In this document: positions 18,379-29,332 of the stretch, piece by piece
Layout: each line of letters starts with the position of its first letter
Numbering within the stretch: the first letter of the stretch is position 1
DNA from: Gracilaria gracilis
Lineage: Eukaryota > Rhodophyta > Florideophyceae > Gracilariales > Gracilariaceae
Length of the DNA: 64,000 nt
Direction: 5' to 3'
Assembly (NCBI GenBank): GCA_030374805.1
Contig: JARGSG010000001.1
Span: 434,001 to 498,000 of the forward strand
Position numbers and translations under genes: made by a program
The notes under the pieces: model-generated
Told to the model about the DNA's origin: nothing
The model's database searches: none
Seen by the model: the letters and a program-made list of their open reading frames with translations, nothing else

Positions 18379-21300
18379 CTAAGGGCGGGAGCGAGATGAA
18401 GCTTTTCGCTCGACGTATGCCCCCTCCCTAAGGTCGCGCTCCGTGCGACCCATGCGGCGCCAGAACCGACGGATAAACGTCTCTGGGATATTCTCGCGGG
18501 GTTCCCAGGTGTCGTCCTTTGGAGTATACCCGTACCAGCGGACTCGGTACAGGACGCGATCGTTCTCGTCGAGTCCAGCGTTGACCACATGGTCGATTGC
18601 ACTTTCCTTTGGAGCCGAGGGAAGGTCGTCCTCTGGCAGTTCCATCTCCTCTATCGGGGCGTATCCATCGTTGTCCAAGTGGGAGCCGTGCCTTGTTCTA
18701 CTGGCGCGAGGGTCTAGTTCCTCTGGCAGTACCATGTGGTCCAAAGGGGCGTAGCCGTCATTATGTAAGTGGGATGGCAAAGCGCTTGTGGCGTTTTGCG
18801 CCGGGGGTGAGACCTGGGGATCTGCAGTCACTGCCTTCCGACGGGGAACTCTAGAACGCTTTCGAGCGACCACAGGATCAACTGTTACATTCGTTGGTCC
18901 CTGAGATGTGCCTGTTTTAGGATCAGGCTCCCTATTCTGCGGACCTGACGCAATCTCCATTGGAGGGGGAGCACTACTTGACGGGTGTCCAGAGAGATTC
19001 TGCGGGACTTTCGAGACCCGATCAATGGAAACCGTATCCTGTAGGCCATCGATCTCGATGGTGACGGTGTGAGACGTGGCAGACAACACCTTGTAGGGTC
19101 CAGTGGAACAAGGTAAGAGCTTCCGCGTGATTACCTCGATGTCGTCCTTTGGCTTATCCGTTGGGGCCCGGTCCAGATAGACCATATCGCCGGCCATGGA
19201 GGACGGTGTGAACCGAACGGCTTTGTCGAAATCCGCCTTGTACCTGCGCTGGGAATGCGTTAACGTGGTACGGGCCGTACGGATAATGTTGTCAATCCGC
19301 TTTCGGGAGTACCGTTTCGCCTGGGCAGGAGTCATCTCCGCGGTGTAGTCCTGGGGAATCCATGAGTCCTTTAGGTCCATTGCGAAGTGTGGTGGCTGTC
19401 GCGTTAGCGTCAAGTCAAAGGGCGTGGTTCCTGTAGACCTATGGACTTGCGTGTTGTACGCATAGACCAATGGTCCCACGTAGTCATCCCAGTCGGCCTG
19501 GTGCTCGGCTGTGTAGCGTACCAGCCTGCCCACGATTGTCCAATTGAAGCGCTCAGCCTGTCCATTGGTCTGCGGGTGATAAGCCGTCGTGGTGACGTGC
19601 TTAATGCCTAGGGACGAACAGACATGTGCAAAGAACTTGGACACAAACTGTGGTCCATTGTCGGAGAGGAGATAAAGCGGTAGACCATATGGATATACCC
19701 AGTGGGTCAGAAAGGCCATAGCGACGTCCGTCGCCGTGGTAGACCTCAGTGGAATAGCTCGTGTCAGCTTTGTGAACCTATCGGTAATCACCAATATAAA
19801 GCGGTTCCCGTGAGTCGTAGACGGCAAAGGCCCCAGGATATCAGTCGCGATGAATTCCAGTGGCCCGGCTGCAGGAAATAACTTCAGTTTGGCCTGATGA
19901 GTCGCTCTTGAACCACGGGCCTTGACACATGAAACACATGTCCTTGACGTGAACCAAAGATCATTCGCCATAAAGGGCCAGTAGAAATGCTTCCGTAGGG
20001 ACTGGTACATCCTCGTCCCTCCAGGGTGACCGGCCAGCCGGGCATGATGAGCCAAGTAAAGGACTCGTGCCCTAAGGGACTTCGGAATGACCCTTTGGAT
20101 CGCTCCGTCCAGAGGTGCTCTGCGACAAAGCAGGCCGAATCGGTCGTAGTCAAATAGACAGCCGGGAGTCCCGACGGGGTCGCCCTGCTTCTTGCAGTAG
20201 TCGTCATCCTTCTGGGCCTGAAGGAGCTCATCGAGGGTGATTGGAAGGAGCTCCTTTTCCTCCGGCTGAACTGCATTCACCTCCAGGGTCTGGGCCGCGT
20301 TGGCTTCTTCCATAGGCCAGTCCACGAGATAAACCGTGTTCGGATCCACGTCTGGGTCATCGCATCTGACTCGACTTAACGGGTGGTCATCCTCTCGTTC
20401 TGACTCGTATTCTGCGAGGTCCGGAGTAGGTAAATCGTCATCCAACGGGGACTGATCAGTTCCGTCTGTCAGGATCCTAAAGAGAGCATCAGCGGCTTGA
20501 TGATTGATACCCGGCCTATAGGCGACATCGAAATCGAACTCAGAGAGGCGTAATCTCCATCGGGCGAGCCTACTGGACGCATCTGTCATGTTCATCAGCC
20601 ACCGCAAGGAATGATGATCTGTCCTAATGGTGAAACGAACTCCTTCCAAATAAGGACGTAGTGTCAGTACGGACCAGACGATGGCTAAGCACTCCTTCTC
20701 GGACGTGCTATAGTTCCGTTCTGGACTCGTCAGTGAGCGACTCCAATATCCAATTGGTCGATAGTCCTTCGGAGATTCCTGCTCCTGGAGGAGCACACAT
20801 CCAATCTGTCCTTCAGACGCATCCGTATCAAGGATGTACGGTTTGTCCGGTTTGGGCAGGGCCAATATAGGAGGATTAAGAAGCTTATCCTTTAGGGTTT
20901 GGAAGGCTTCGTATTGCTCGTCCGTAAGGCAATCAAACTCCGATGGTGTCCCTTTCCTCAGCATATCGTTCAGCGGCGCAGCAGTTTTCGCAAACCCTTG
21001 GACAAGGCGGCGATAGACATTACATAAACCTAAGAAGGAACGAAGCTCCGTGTGGGTCCTTGGCGGCTTGGCCTGGCGGATAGCGTCTGTCGTCCTAGAG
21101 GCTACCTTAAGCCGTCCAGGCAAGACCACATGCCCAAGATAGTCCACAGAGGTCTGAAAGAAGAAGCACTTGGGTAGCTTCAATGTTATGCCGGCCTCTC
21201 GGAGAATCCTAAGGACTGTTCTCACGTGATTGAAGTGTTCCCCAATGGTCTTCGAGAAGATGATGACATCATCCAAGTAGACCAAAGCGAATTTCCACCT

Positions 21301-22761
21301 AACCCTTGAGAGGATAATGTCCATTGCTCTCTGGAAAGTCGCAGGCGCGTTCATCAGACCAAAGGGCATTCGGGTAAACCTGAAGAGTCCTTCGTGGGTC
21401 GCAAACGTCGTCAGCGGCTTTGCGGCTTCGTCCAATGGTATCTGCCAATAACCCCAATTGGCGTCCAGCGTCGTAAAGACAGTCGCCTCTCCTAAAGAGT
21501 CAAGGCAGTCGTCCATACGAGGAATGGGATACGAATCCCGTTTGGTCATGGAATTCAATTTCCTGTAGTCGATGCAGAACCGTACCGATCCGTCGTTCTT
21601 GGCAACCAGGACAAACGGACTTGCCCATTCGGACTGGTGTGGAGGTGCCAGTTCAATGACATTGGCCTTTCGCATCTTCTCCATTTGTTCGGCCACGATG
21701 GATCTGCCCTTCAGACCTGTCCTATATGGGTGTTGGTACACAGGGTTTGCATCTTCCCTGAGGTCAATTCGGTGCTTGGTTGCACGAATTTCACCCAACC
21801 TGCCCGACCACATGGATTTGAAATCTCGAAGGAGTTCTATAACCTGAGGTCGGTAGGATTCAAATTCCTCGCCCATATGGACTTCCCCCTCCCAAGACTC
21901 GACGTCCTCGTCATTGTCGGGGGTTGAGTCGTCCAAATTGGTTTCCATCATGGCCACAGGAGCTGGCAGGGCGATGCCAACTACTGTTCCCTTAGGTAGC
22001 CGAACTGGTTGATCACGGAAATTACTGAGATTGACCATAAAGGGCTGACGCGGACGAAGGTCCATTACTCCATTGGCCATAAGGGTGAGTTGACGCCGAA
22101 TCGTCTTCGGATGATTCTGAAGCATCAACAGACCAGAGGATTCGCACTGTGCCCAAGCGGTAGTCTGAGTCATCGGTGGTATCACTACCGCTTTTGTGAG
22201 TCTGACCTTGTTGGATACGGTGTTTGTGGCCAGTGGGGGCCGTCGTGGGTTAGTGTCTGGTCCCGGTTTGGAACCTACCAAAGCCACTGGAGGTGCGCGA
22301 TTAAACGCGACTTTTCGAAGGCCCGGATATATGGCCTTCACGTAACGGTCGATGAAAGAAGTCCCGAGGATGCATTCCGCGCCCAAATTGGGACAAACGA
22401 AGAACCAAGTGCGAACTTTTAGGTTGCCCAATTGGACAAACAATGGTATGATTCCTTTAATTGCCATGGGACGGCGTGATGCATCTGTGATCCTGGGGGT
22501 CTTCCTCATCTTAACCTTGTCTTCCCAACCGTATGGTAAGACCTTTGGATGTACCAGGTTTGGTCCAGCACCGGTATCCAGCACGCTCGTAACTACTCGG
22601 GCGTGAGAGGTGCGGAGTGCTATGGTCATTCGAACCTTGTAGTTCTCTTTCCTGAGGACACAAACTGGGTCCTGGTCATCCGATGACGGCTCTTCCAAGT
22701 CTTCAATCCAATCGTCCACTGGGTGGTCAGACTCCGAAGGACTTGAGGAGCTGATGCCCAC
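18379..22761 (-). CDS. pol: Element 2 pol polyprotein with C-terminal chromodomain
   Basis: 1460 residues from the first start-like codon (GTG 22761). The frame is open back to the gag stop and lies -1 to gag, so it is probably made as a Gag-Pol fusion; the first ATG is further in. Domains: aspartic protease (LDTGAG near residue 62, ECILGTSF), reverse transcriptase with YLDD (residues 495-498), RNase H (ILDTDAS, RTDHHSLRW), integrase zinc-binding (H-H..CVSC), integrase core (ATDIL, LLSDNGPQF, QAERFN), a GPY-like module, and a chromodomain at about 1386-1447 (VLYRVRWYGYTPKDDTWEP, aromatic cage retained). The protein looks intact and could supply trans functions to other copies. Confidence 0.93.
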   Translation of the reverse strand: MGISSSSPSESDHPVDDWIEDLEEPSSDDQDPVCVLRKENYKVRMTIALRTSHARVVTSVLDTGAGPNLVHPKVLPYGWEDKVKMRKTPRITDASRRPMAIKGIIPLFVQLGNLKVRTWFFVCPNLGAECILGTSFIDRYVKAIYPGLRKVAFNRAPPVALVGSKPGPDTNPRRPPLATNTVSNKVRLTKAVVIPPMTQTTAWAQCESSGLLMLQNHPKTIRRQLTLMANGVMDLRPRQPFMVNLSNFRDQPVRLPKGTVVGIALPAPVAMMETNLDDSTPDNDEDVESWEGEVHMGEEFESYRPQVIELLRDFKSMWSGRLGEIRATKHRIDLREDANPVYQHPYRTGLKGRSIVAEQMEKMRKANVIELAPPHQSEWASPFVLVAKNDGSVRFCIDYRKLNSMTKRDSYPIPRMDDCLDSLGEATVFTTLDANWGYWQIPLDEAAKPLTTFATHEGLFRFTRMPFGLMNAPATFQRAMDIILSRVRWKFALVYLDDVIIFSKTIGEHFNHVRTVLRILREAGITLKLPKCFFFQTSVDYLGHVVLPGRLKVASRTTDAIRQAKPPRTHTELRSFLGLCNVYRRLVQGFAKTAAPLNDMLRKGTPSEFDCLTDEQYEAFQTLKDKLLNPPILALPKPDKPYILDTDASEGQIGCVLLQEQESPKDYRPIGYWSRSLTSPERNYSTSEKECLAIVWSVLTLRPYLEGVRFTIRTDHHSLRWLMNMTDASSRLARWRLRLSEFDFDVAYRPGINHQAADALFRILTDGTDQSPLDDDLPTPDLAEYESEREDDHPLSRVRCDDPDVDPNTVYLVDWPMEEANAAQTLEVNAVQPEEKELLPITLDELLQAQKDDDYCKKQGDPVGTPGCLFDYDRFGLLCRRAPLDGAIQRVIPKSLRARVLYLAHHARLAGHPGGTRMYQSLRKHFYWPFMANDLWFTSRTCVSCVKARGSRATHQAKLKLFPAAGPLEFIATDILGPLPSTTHGNRFILVITDRFTKLTRAIPLRSTTATDVAMAFLTHWVYPYGLPLYLLSDNGPQFVSKFFAHVCSSLGIKHVTTTAYHPQTNGQAERFNWTIVGRLVRYTAEHQADWDDYVGPLVYAYNTQVHRSTGTTPFDLTLTRQPPHFAMDLKDSWIPQDYTAEMTPAQAKRYSRKRIDNIIRTARTTLTHSQRRYKADFDKAVRFTPSSMAGDMVYLDRAPTDKPKDDIEVITRKLLPCSTGPYKVLSATSHTVTIEIDGLQDTVSIDRVSKVPQNLSGHPSSSAPPPMEIASGPQNREPDPKTGTSQGPTNVTVDPVVARKRSRVPRRKAVTADPQVSPPAQNATSALPSHLHNDGYAPLDHMVLPEELDPRASRTRHGSHLDNDGYAPIEEMELPEDDLPSAPKESAIDHVVNAGLDENDRVLYRVRWYGYTPKDDTWEPRENIPETFIRRFWRRMGRTERDLREGAYVERKASSRSRP

Positions 22762-22829
22762 TGACTCCTGTGGTCCAACGGGGTTGAGGCTAGGATCCTC
22801 AGAGGGGCGGTTCGCCTCGGTCCGCTCCT

Positions 22830-24986
22830 CTACTCGTTTTCCCGTTCGGTCTCTCCATGACGTTCCAATGAAACGCCCTCGCCTTGTAACTGAGGAATCG
22901 GTTCCACGTCGGTGGTATCGATAGCGTTGACCTGTTGCGGACGGAATGTCTCGCGAGGGGTAGCGTATCGACTAGACCTTGGGGACTGCGAACTCTTTTG
23001 GTATGGGCGAGTGTACATTCCTTCGGACTTCCTCGCCTGGAATTTCTCATCCCTTCTGGCCAACAGGTTCTTGCGAACGTCTTCTGGCATGAACTTCATG
23101 CAGTCACACGGTCTCGCCGTAGACAGACAAATGAAGCATGCCCCTGACCGGGTGAAAACGTCCTTCCTTGGTTGGACAAAAGTGTACCTCGGCGCGGTCT
23201 GTCCAGATGGAGTGCTCGTTCCGGTGGTCGGTATAGATGGGGCACCAGACGGAACAGAAGAAAAAGACACCGCGAGGATATCTCCTTCTTCCGAGTGCAT
23301 GGGGCCAGCGGACTCGCTTTCAGAGGAATTGACCATATGGACTTTAGAGCTTTTCCGCAACGGAGAGGCTCTGCCTCTGGCATCCATGTCCGCAGCCCGA
23401 CGAGACGTCCTATAGTTTTGCCATAACCTTCGGCATACGTGACCAGCTGGCGGAAGGAGAGCTTCTGATGGTCCGTGTGGTGATTCCGCACATGCGTTCT
23501 AATGGCCGGAAGCAGCCCAGCGATGAAATGCTGCTTGAGTCGACCTTCGGAAAACACATTTCCACAACGGTAAGCCTTCTTCCAAAGTTGGTCAGCAAAG
23601 TCCGACTCGGTTATGTTCGTGCTCTGCCTAAAGGAGATCACGTCCTGATGGGCATTCATAATGACATCATCAGTGGCATAAGTGTCTAGTAGGTAGTGAA
23701 CCACCTCCGGATATGACCTGAGGAGCTCCCTGTCGGTCGCATCAATCGGGTCATTAGTCCCAGAAATCTTCGCTACCACATGGTCACGCGCCTGTCCACT
23801 GAGGAAAAACTGAAACAGGTACAGAGCGGCACCCTCGTGGACGCCGTTCTGATCGCAGGCCGTACGGAATTGAGTCAAGAACCTGAAAACGGTGATCGGG
23901 TCAGCACCCGAGAACTTGTCCGTAAGGGTGAGCTGCATCTGTTTGGCCCACTTGGTGACCTTGCGGGCCACCGAACCGGAATACCGTTTGGACTTATCAA
24001 CCAGGCGGTATGTCCGATAATCCAGAACTTTCTGGAAAAGTTCGGTCGTGGTGGTCAGCGGTTTGAGGCGTCGAACAGCTGCCTCATTCGCGTCCGAATC
24101 GGTTGAAGACGATGAGTCCGAACTGGAATCTTCATCGCTATCGTCCGAATGGTCTCTCCTTTTTCTCGACTTCTTATCTCTCTTCGTACTTCTCTTCTTC
24201 CTACGGTCAACACTTCGTCTGTCCAATGGAGCGATCTCCTCATCGCCGAATCCACTGGGCCTACGGGGCTGCTGGGACCCCTGGTACCTCCTGGGTGGCG
24301 CATCCATTAGGCCTACTTGCCGGGGAGGCTCTCTTCCACTCCCTGGGTGCACGGCCATTTGGTCTTCCTGTATATCGATCCGGCGAGGTGCTGGCAAGGC
24401 AGCTACTCCCGGAGGTTCGGAGTGTGGTTGCCACAGAGAGGCCGATGGATTACTTTGATTAGTGGCCCGAAGGGCCGAGGGGTATACCTGGCGTGTGACC
24501 TCCATCTGGATAGCCGAGGCCATTGCGTCGACAAAGGTGCTCGATTCCAAGACCTTTGGGATCAGGCGGTGAATCTGTTGGTCAATCATCCCCTCCAAGA
24601 CCATTGGTACGCGAGTATCCAAAAGGGTCTGAACATGCTCTTCACAGAGTGTTCTCAGCTGTGGCCAAAGGACGTCAGCGAGACCTTTGGAAAGGTCTTC
24701 CCTGACACTCGGGGCGACTTCCACTAGGTCCTGCGTCGGCGTGGCCGGCTGGGAATTGATCCTGTCCAAGCGGGTACGAAGACGAGAGGCCAAACTGGGG
24801 CTCTCTACCTATCCGTTCGGGGTTATCAAGGGGGGTCATTGGGCGTCCCTGAGGATGGCTACGTGTGCTCCGACGATCACTGATCGCATCAGCCGTGAGG
24901 CCAATGGTTTCGGGAACCGTCGTAGTTCCACTGGGGCCTGCTTGGGGAGCCCGAGAGTCATCTTTCTGAAGGTTATCGGTATCCAT
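22830..24986 (-). pseudogene. gag: Element 2 Gag with two compensating frameshifts
   Basis: Gag starts at ATG 24986 (MDTDNLQKDD..), about 105 nt after the primer-binding site, and ends with TAG at 22830-22832. The first and last parts share one frame. The middle, about 24790 to 23410, is in another frame, as if one base was gained near 24790 and one lost near 23410. The middle contains the capsid-like region (DKFSGADPITVFRFLTQF, FIAGLLPAIRTHV). The last part has ACFICLSTARPCDC where element 1 has a CCHC knuckle, but without the His. The gag end reads CGG GAA AAC GAG TAG and pol is -1. The shifts may be mutations, assembly errors or, less likely, programmed. Confidence 0.75.
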
Positions 24987-25090
24987 GGGGCGGTTGTTTT
25001 CCTGTACCAGTCCGTCGGTCCAGATCCTGCGCGGGTAGAATCCTATGGTGAACTTCTTTCCTGAAAAGGTCCACTGATCGTCCTAGAGGA

Positions 25091-25108
25091 TTCTAGGTCG
25101 GGAGACCA
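25091..25108 (-). other. Primer-binding site of element 2
   Basis: The same 18 nt as in element 1 (TGGTCTCCCGACCTAGAA on the minus strand), starting 2 nt after the 5' LTR. Two families with unrelated LTRs therefore use the same tRNA primer. Confidence 0.82.
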
Positions 25109-25110
25109 AA

Positions 25111-25588
25111 TGTAGGATAGTGGGCAATGAGCGCTCACTCCTAAGGCCTCGATGGTAGCTTGGCAGAGCGGTCCACGTAGGAGGAGGATGACGGCGACAC
25201 CTCTGGTACGGAGGTACAATGGGCGGACACTAACTATGCACTCCTACAGGACGGAAGGCGCAGTAGTGGCGGCTTGAGGACCTAGAGGCAAGAAAACGGC
25301 AAGCTTGGGGGCTAGTCGTGACCAAGAGGGTGTCTGTTTTACAACATGAGGGGAGGCGCTGCTCGAGGTGCTTAAGTATCTGCACCGAGGCGCCTCTACC
25401 CTGTGGCACTGTAATGTGCCCTATCCTATATCTACAGTGGGTCCTAATGGCTAATCTAATGAAATACAATAATAAAAAGGTCCCCTGGCAATCGCGCACG
25501 CGTAGCGCCACCTTTTCAGGCCCATACTCGTGTTATACGTCCATGATGGTCTCTCAGCTTGCTCGTCCTCAGGATTCGCTTTCCCACA
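25111..25588 (-). repeat. 5' LTR of element 2
   Basis: 478 bp from TGTAGGATAG to TTCCCACA on the plus strand. It is followed by the target-site copy CCCAT (25589-25593). It pairs with the inverted LTR at 16265-16742. Confidence 0.95.
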
Positions 25589-25635
25589 CCCATAAAGGCC
25601 CCACCAATCCTCAGATACGCAGTCCGTACGATTCG

Positions 25636-25829
25636 CCGAATCCCCATGACCTCAGTTTTCGGTCCCTGTCTGGCATTCCTCTACGAAGAGCTGCTTATAT
25701 GATAGAACCCCCATACCTCGGTGCTCTGCCCCGCCATCTCGCGCTTCGTTCTTCCGCCATTCACGCTTGGCGTGCTCGCCACTCCTCCGATGTATACTGT
25801 CTGCCCTGTGTTCCGAACCATCCGCTACC
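25636..25829 (+). pseudogene. Second copy of the amidase N-terminal fragment
   Basis: This stretch is a diverged copy of 1956-2143. The protein frames agree: PYLGALPRHLALRSSAIH here against PYLGALPRHFALRSSAIH there, and PNHPLPS at the end. A 6-bp in-frame insertion is present. Similarity stops at 25829, 12 bp before the hAT transposase stop codon. The host locus therefore carried two tandem amidase-like copies, with element 2 inserted between them (TSD CCCAT at 25589) and a hAT copy cutting the second. Confidence 0.7.
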
Positions 25830-25840
25830 TTCGAACTCTT

Positions 25841-28396
25841 TCATATACCTTCCGAAGGATTCTCACTGCCTGCATGTTGGTAATTGTCTCGCTCAGAAAT
25901 ACCTTCATCATCTTGGGGATTACCAACACCATCGTTTGACCTTGAAGTAACCTCCCGCTCCCTGTACCTGGGTGTAACAGCGTGACGGCTATCATGCACG
26001 CTAGTAGTCAAACTGGAGCGCAGAATCTCTGTTGCCTTCGTGATTTCCGGGTTGACAAGCACAGCAATAGCCGACTGACAAGCTGCATTCAAGAAAGAAG
26101 TAGGTGCTGCTTGGGAGTCTGGATTCTCCTGTAAAACACGATCATTACGTGCACTACTGCCTGCTTCTTGCAGCATACCAGTTGTAGACGAAGTGGGATT
26201 AACGGGGGGTAAAGATTGAAAAGAGCTGTCCGATTTATAAGACCGCAGAATCTCTCTTTGTTCTTCATCACTACCGATGACGGATTCCAACAATGTGTCC
26301 TGATGTAGTTCTTGTTCCAGAGGATCCGGCACTTCGTCAACCAAAAAGCTCCAAAACATAGAATTTTCAGTCGACGAAACTCGTCGAAGTAAACGAGAAT
26401 TCCAGTGAGAGAATATAAGCTTCTTCATACGATCATCCACAATGCGACTGCGAAACTTGCTATGAAGCCGTCCTTGCGCACTGAAGCTCCTCTCCGCAGC
26501 ACAAGATGAAGGCGAGCACGACAATGTTCTGCACGCAAACTCCACCAAATGGCGATTTGTTTGATTAGCGGCACTCATCCACCACACAAGTGGTGTTCCT
26601 CTGTACTGTTCTAAGTATCGTCGGTTTTCTTCATTCATCGAAGATTGGTCATTCCAGTGGCGGATTTGAGCGGTAAATTGCAACAAGATAGTATGCACAA
26701 GCTCAACTGGACTCTCCGAAGTAGATCCATGACAATACATCCGTAGATGTCCCTTGAACGGCTCCATGTACATGCTTGTGTCAGCTGGGCACTGCAGAGG
26801 GTCTAACAAAAAGGGCGCGTAATGCACATTCTCCAGCAGTTTAACCTTCACACGCTTTCGCCCACTGGGGTCCCGGCCCGTTTTTCTGATTTCAAACACA
26901 CGAAGAAGCTCTTCTTTTCTTGCGTGAGTGAAGAAACACGACTCATCCAGCCCCCTGAGGTTCTGCTCCAATTCTATAGTCTTCGGGAGCACGTTAGAAA
27001 TGGTGCAGTCCTCAGAATCCCAGAGCCGCAAGTACTTGCGTACAACGCGTAGTATCTTCCTAATCTCCTTCGCCTCCGCCAGAAGGCCAGAATCATTTAT
27101 AGCGTTGTCATAAAGATCCTGTCGCTCCGTTTCCGCCTGTGTGTTCCGCGTTTTGTACAGCGCTGTGCGGTAGTCTGTTTGCGTTAATAATTGAAGTAGG
27201 ATTGGGTGGCTACGAATGTACGACGACAGCATATCTTCCACAACCGCAAACCGCCTCACGCATTGCCGCCTTGGCAGGACTGCCGTTAAATCTTTCAAAT
27301 CATCATCGTTGTCTCCGGAGGCGAGAGAGCGTAAACGTCCAGTAGATTTGAGATCATTATTATATGCATTCATGAGATGATTGGCTCGAGACAGCACTAA
27401 TTTATGGCTTCTTGTTTCGCCAATTATGTGCGCAATGCGCGCAAAGGGGGCTTTATTCCATCCCAGCTTGCCAAAGTCCTCCATCAGTAGGTCTGAAAGA
27501 TGGGCTTGGTCCTGAATCCCAACCAGGCCCCTGTATTTCAGCGTTAAATGCTTCTTTGCATTTACGCAAGCTTGTGCGTTGTCGCTTACAAAGCCGCAGA
27601 TGCGTGATAATCCACCAAACGGTTTTACTGCTCGTTCAACTACATCCACATACTTCTGAGCTGTGTTACGCTTCGATCCTGTGTACACTGAATCGATGAA
27701 AAACGTTAACTGCTGAGATTTTCTTTGCCCTTCAGTGCGCAAAAGAATGTTAACCACCGCAGAAGACGAGATATCTTATCAGCCATCAAACATGATGGTT
27801 TCATATCCGGACGCTAGTCTGCTCCTCATTCCAGCAAAGGTTCTTTCCTTTGTCTTCAGGTAATACTGGTCCAGTAGCTCCGAAGATATTTTTTGAGGTG
27901 TTGGCAAGTACTTGTCGACGTAAGCTGGTCTTATCATCTTCAGCCAGTCCACAAACACGTTGGTTTTGGACTCCCGTTTTGAAAAGAGGCTGAAAGAAAG
28001 ACCTTTCTCGCAGATTACTGCAAGCAACTGTTCGTTCAATTCATCTCCTTCTTTCCGTGAAAATTCGTTTATCCTTGGCATGTCTACCTCTTGCTTCTTG
28101 TAGAGCGGATGATCTCCTTCTAGACTGGATCTACTCATGTATTTCGTTCCATCACGACTTTTGTCATAATCAAGGCTAATTTGCCTCTGGATCACATCGT
28201 CGTTCAATTTTGACCTTGACAGCACCATATCGTCAGACAGAGCCCTAAATCTTTTTCCAATGTTTGAGCGCTTAGGCGCGCCCATGTAGAAACACCAAAC
28301 GTTGTGACTCGCTTGTTTTGTGGCGTGGTCCGTGTCAAGCTTGCCTGAGCAATGCGAACAACGCCACGAAGATGCGTTGGCCTGACCTCTTGGCAT
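25841..28396 (-). pseudogene. hAT-family transposase with two adjacent nonsense codons
   Basis: One frame from ATG 28396 to TGA 25841, about 850 codons, interrupted by consecutive TGA and TAA codons at 27776-27781. The N-terminus has a BED-like zinc finger (WRCSHCSGKL..). The break falls where hAT/DUF659 proteins read FDGW.., so the Trp codon is probably now TGA. After the break come FIDSVYTGSKRNTAQKY, GFVSDNAQACVNAK (catalytic Asp region), and the C-terminal dimerisation segment (WWMSAANQTNRHLVEFACRTL, SSCAAERSFSAQGRLHSKFR). I see no clear terminal repeats. The 3' end abuts amidase-like DNA without a recognisable 3' region. Confidence 0.85.
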
Positions 28397-29332
28397 TGGA
28401 AGCCAGTGGGCTCTTTAAGATGCACGACGGCGTCCACTGCGGCGGCGATCACTGGAGGTGTTTTGGGATGCCTGGTGCGAGGATTGTCGCGAAGGCGGGC
28501 GCGGTGCAGAAAAGGGACCAGTAAGGTGTTGCTGATTTTGAGTTGGTGCGGGTGAGGAGAATTGGGGCGACTTAGAAGCGACAATTTTGATGCTGCGAAA
28601 CTGGCACCTGAGGAATGATGAATTCCAAAGTGGTGATCGCATAATATGCACATCATACGGACGAAACCGCTCACGGCGCTCCGAAAAGCAAATCTCGGAA
28701 GCGATGAACAAAATTTGTAAAATCATTTAATGATCAGCCAGCTTGCATAATCCGTTGGAAGCAAATGGTATGACGTCATAAATCAGAGATAAGGTGCCAT
28801 TACAGTATTATCTGGTCACGGTACGTGGCACAACGGCTGTGACAGCAGCCCCCCAAAACGCTCACAGCTTTGTAAGGATGTCAAGTGACATCATACCCAC
28901 ATCATCGAGCGGTTACAAGCAAGTGTACCAACGATAAACCTAAGCTGCACCTCAAAGCAGCCGAGCATCTCCGGCGCGAGCTCTTTACCAGTTTATTATC
29001 AAACAAGCTAGGTGAAAGTACTTCAAGATAACTTTAAAAGGACAAAACGATTACGCCCGAACCCGAATAACGCCCATCGTAACGTAGAAAACAAATCGAA
29101 CCCAAGCTGCCGCCAAGAGCAGTACCCTTGTAGATCTTCTTGCGTTCGAAACAGCAGAAAGCAAACGGAAACACCCATAGACCACAGTGTAGACTCCAGT
29201 TCCGACTTCACGTGGTGGCAGCCCAATGAGTAGATAACAGCAGAAGTACCGAAAAAACAATATGCACAGCCGCTGTGCCTCAGCCGTTCACAGCGACACA
29301 AATTCTTTAAGAACAACTCACCTGTCCGCATG
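28397..29332. other. Spacer between the hAT pseudogene and the first EGF-RING gene
   Basis: 936 bp without a convincing gene. Small overlapping frames at 28415-28730 look like chance or transposon leader. A CRE-like palindrome TGACGTCA lies at 28771-28778. The region near 29320 contains a good splice-donor-like CAGGTGAGT on the minus strand just after the stop of the neighbouring gene, so the gene may have a spliced 3' UTR. Confidence 0.4.

Larger units (their letters stand above)
17725..25588 (-). mobile_element. Element 2: Ty3/gypsy chromovirus, 5' LTR to pol
   Basis: Main part of the second chromovirus, read on the minus strand: 5' LTR (25111-25588), primer-binding site, gag, pol, then a 3' untranslated stretch cut at 17725 by LTR C. 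pol is a single unbroken frame. gag needs two compensating shifts. Together with 14149-16742 the original element was about 10.4 kb and had the target duplication CCCAT. Confidence 0.92.
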
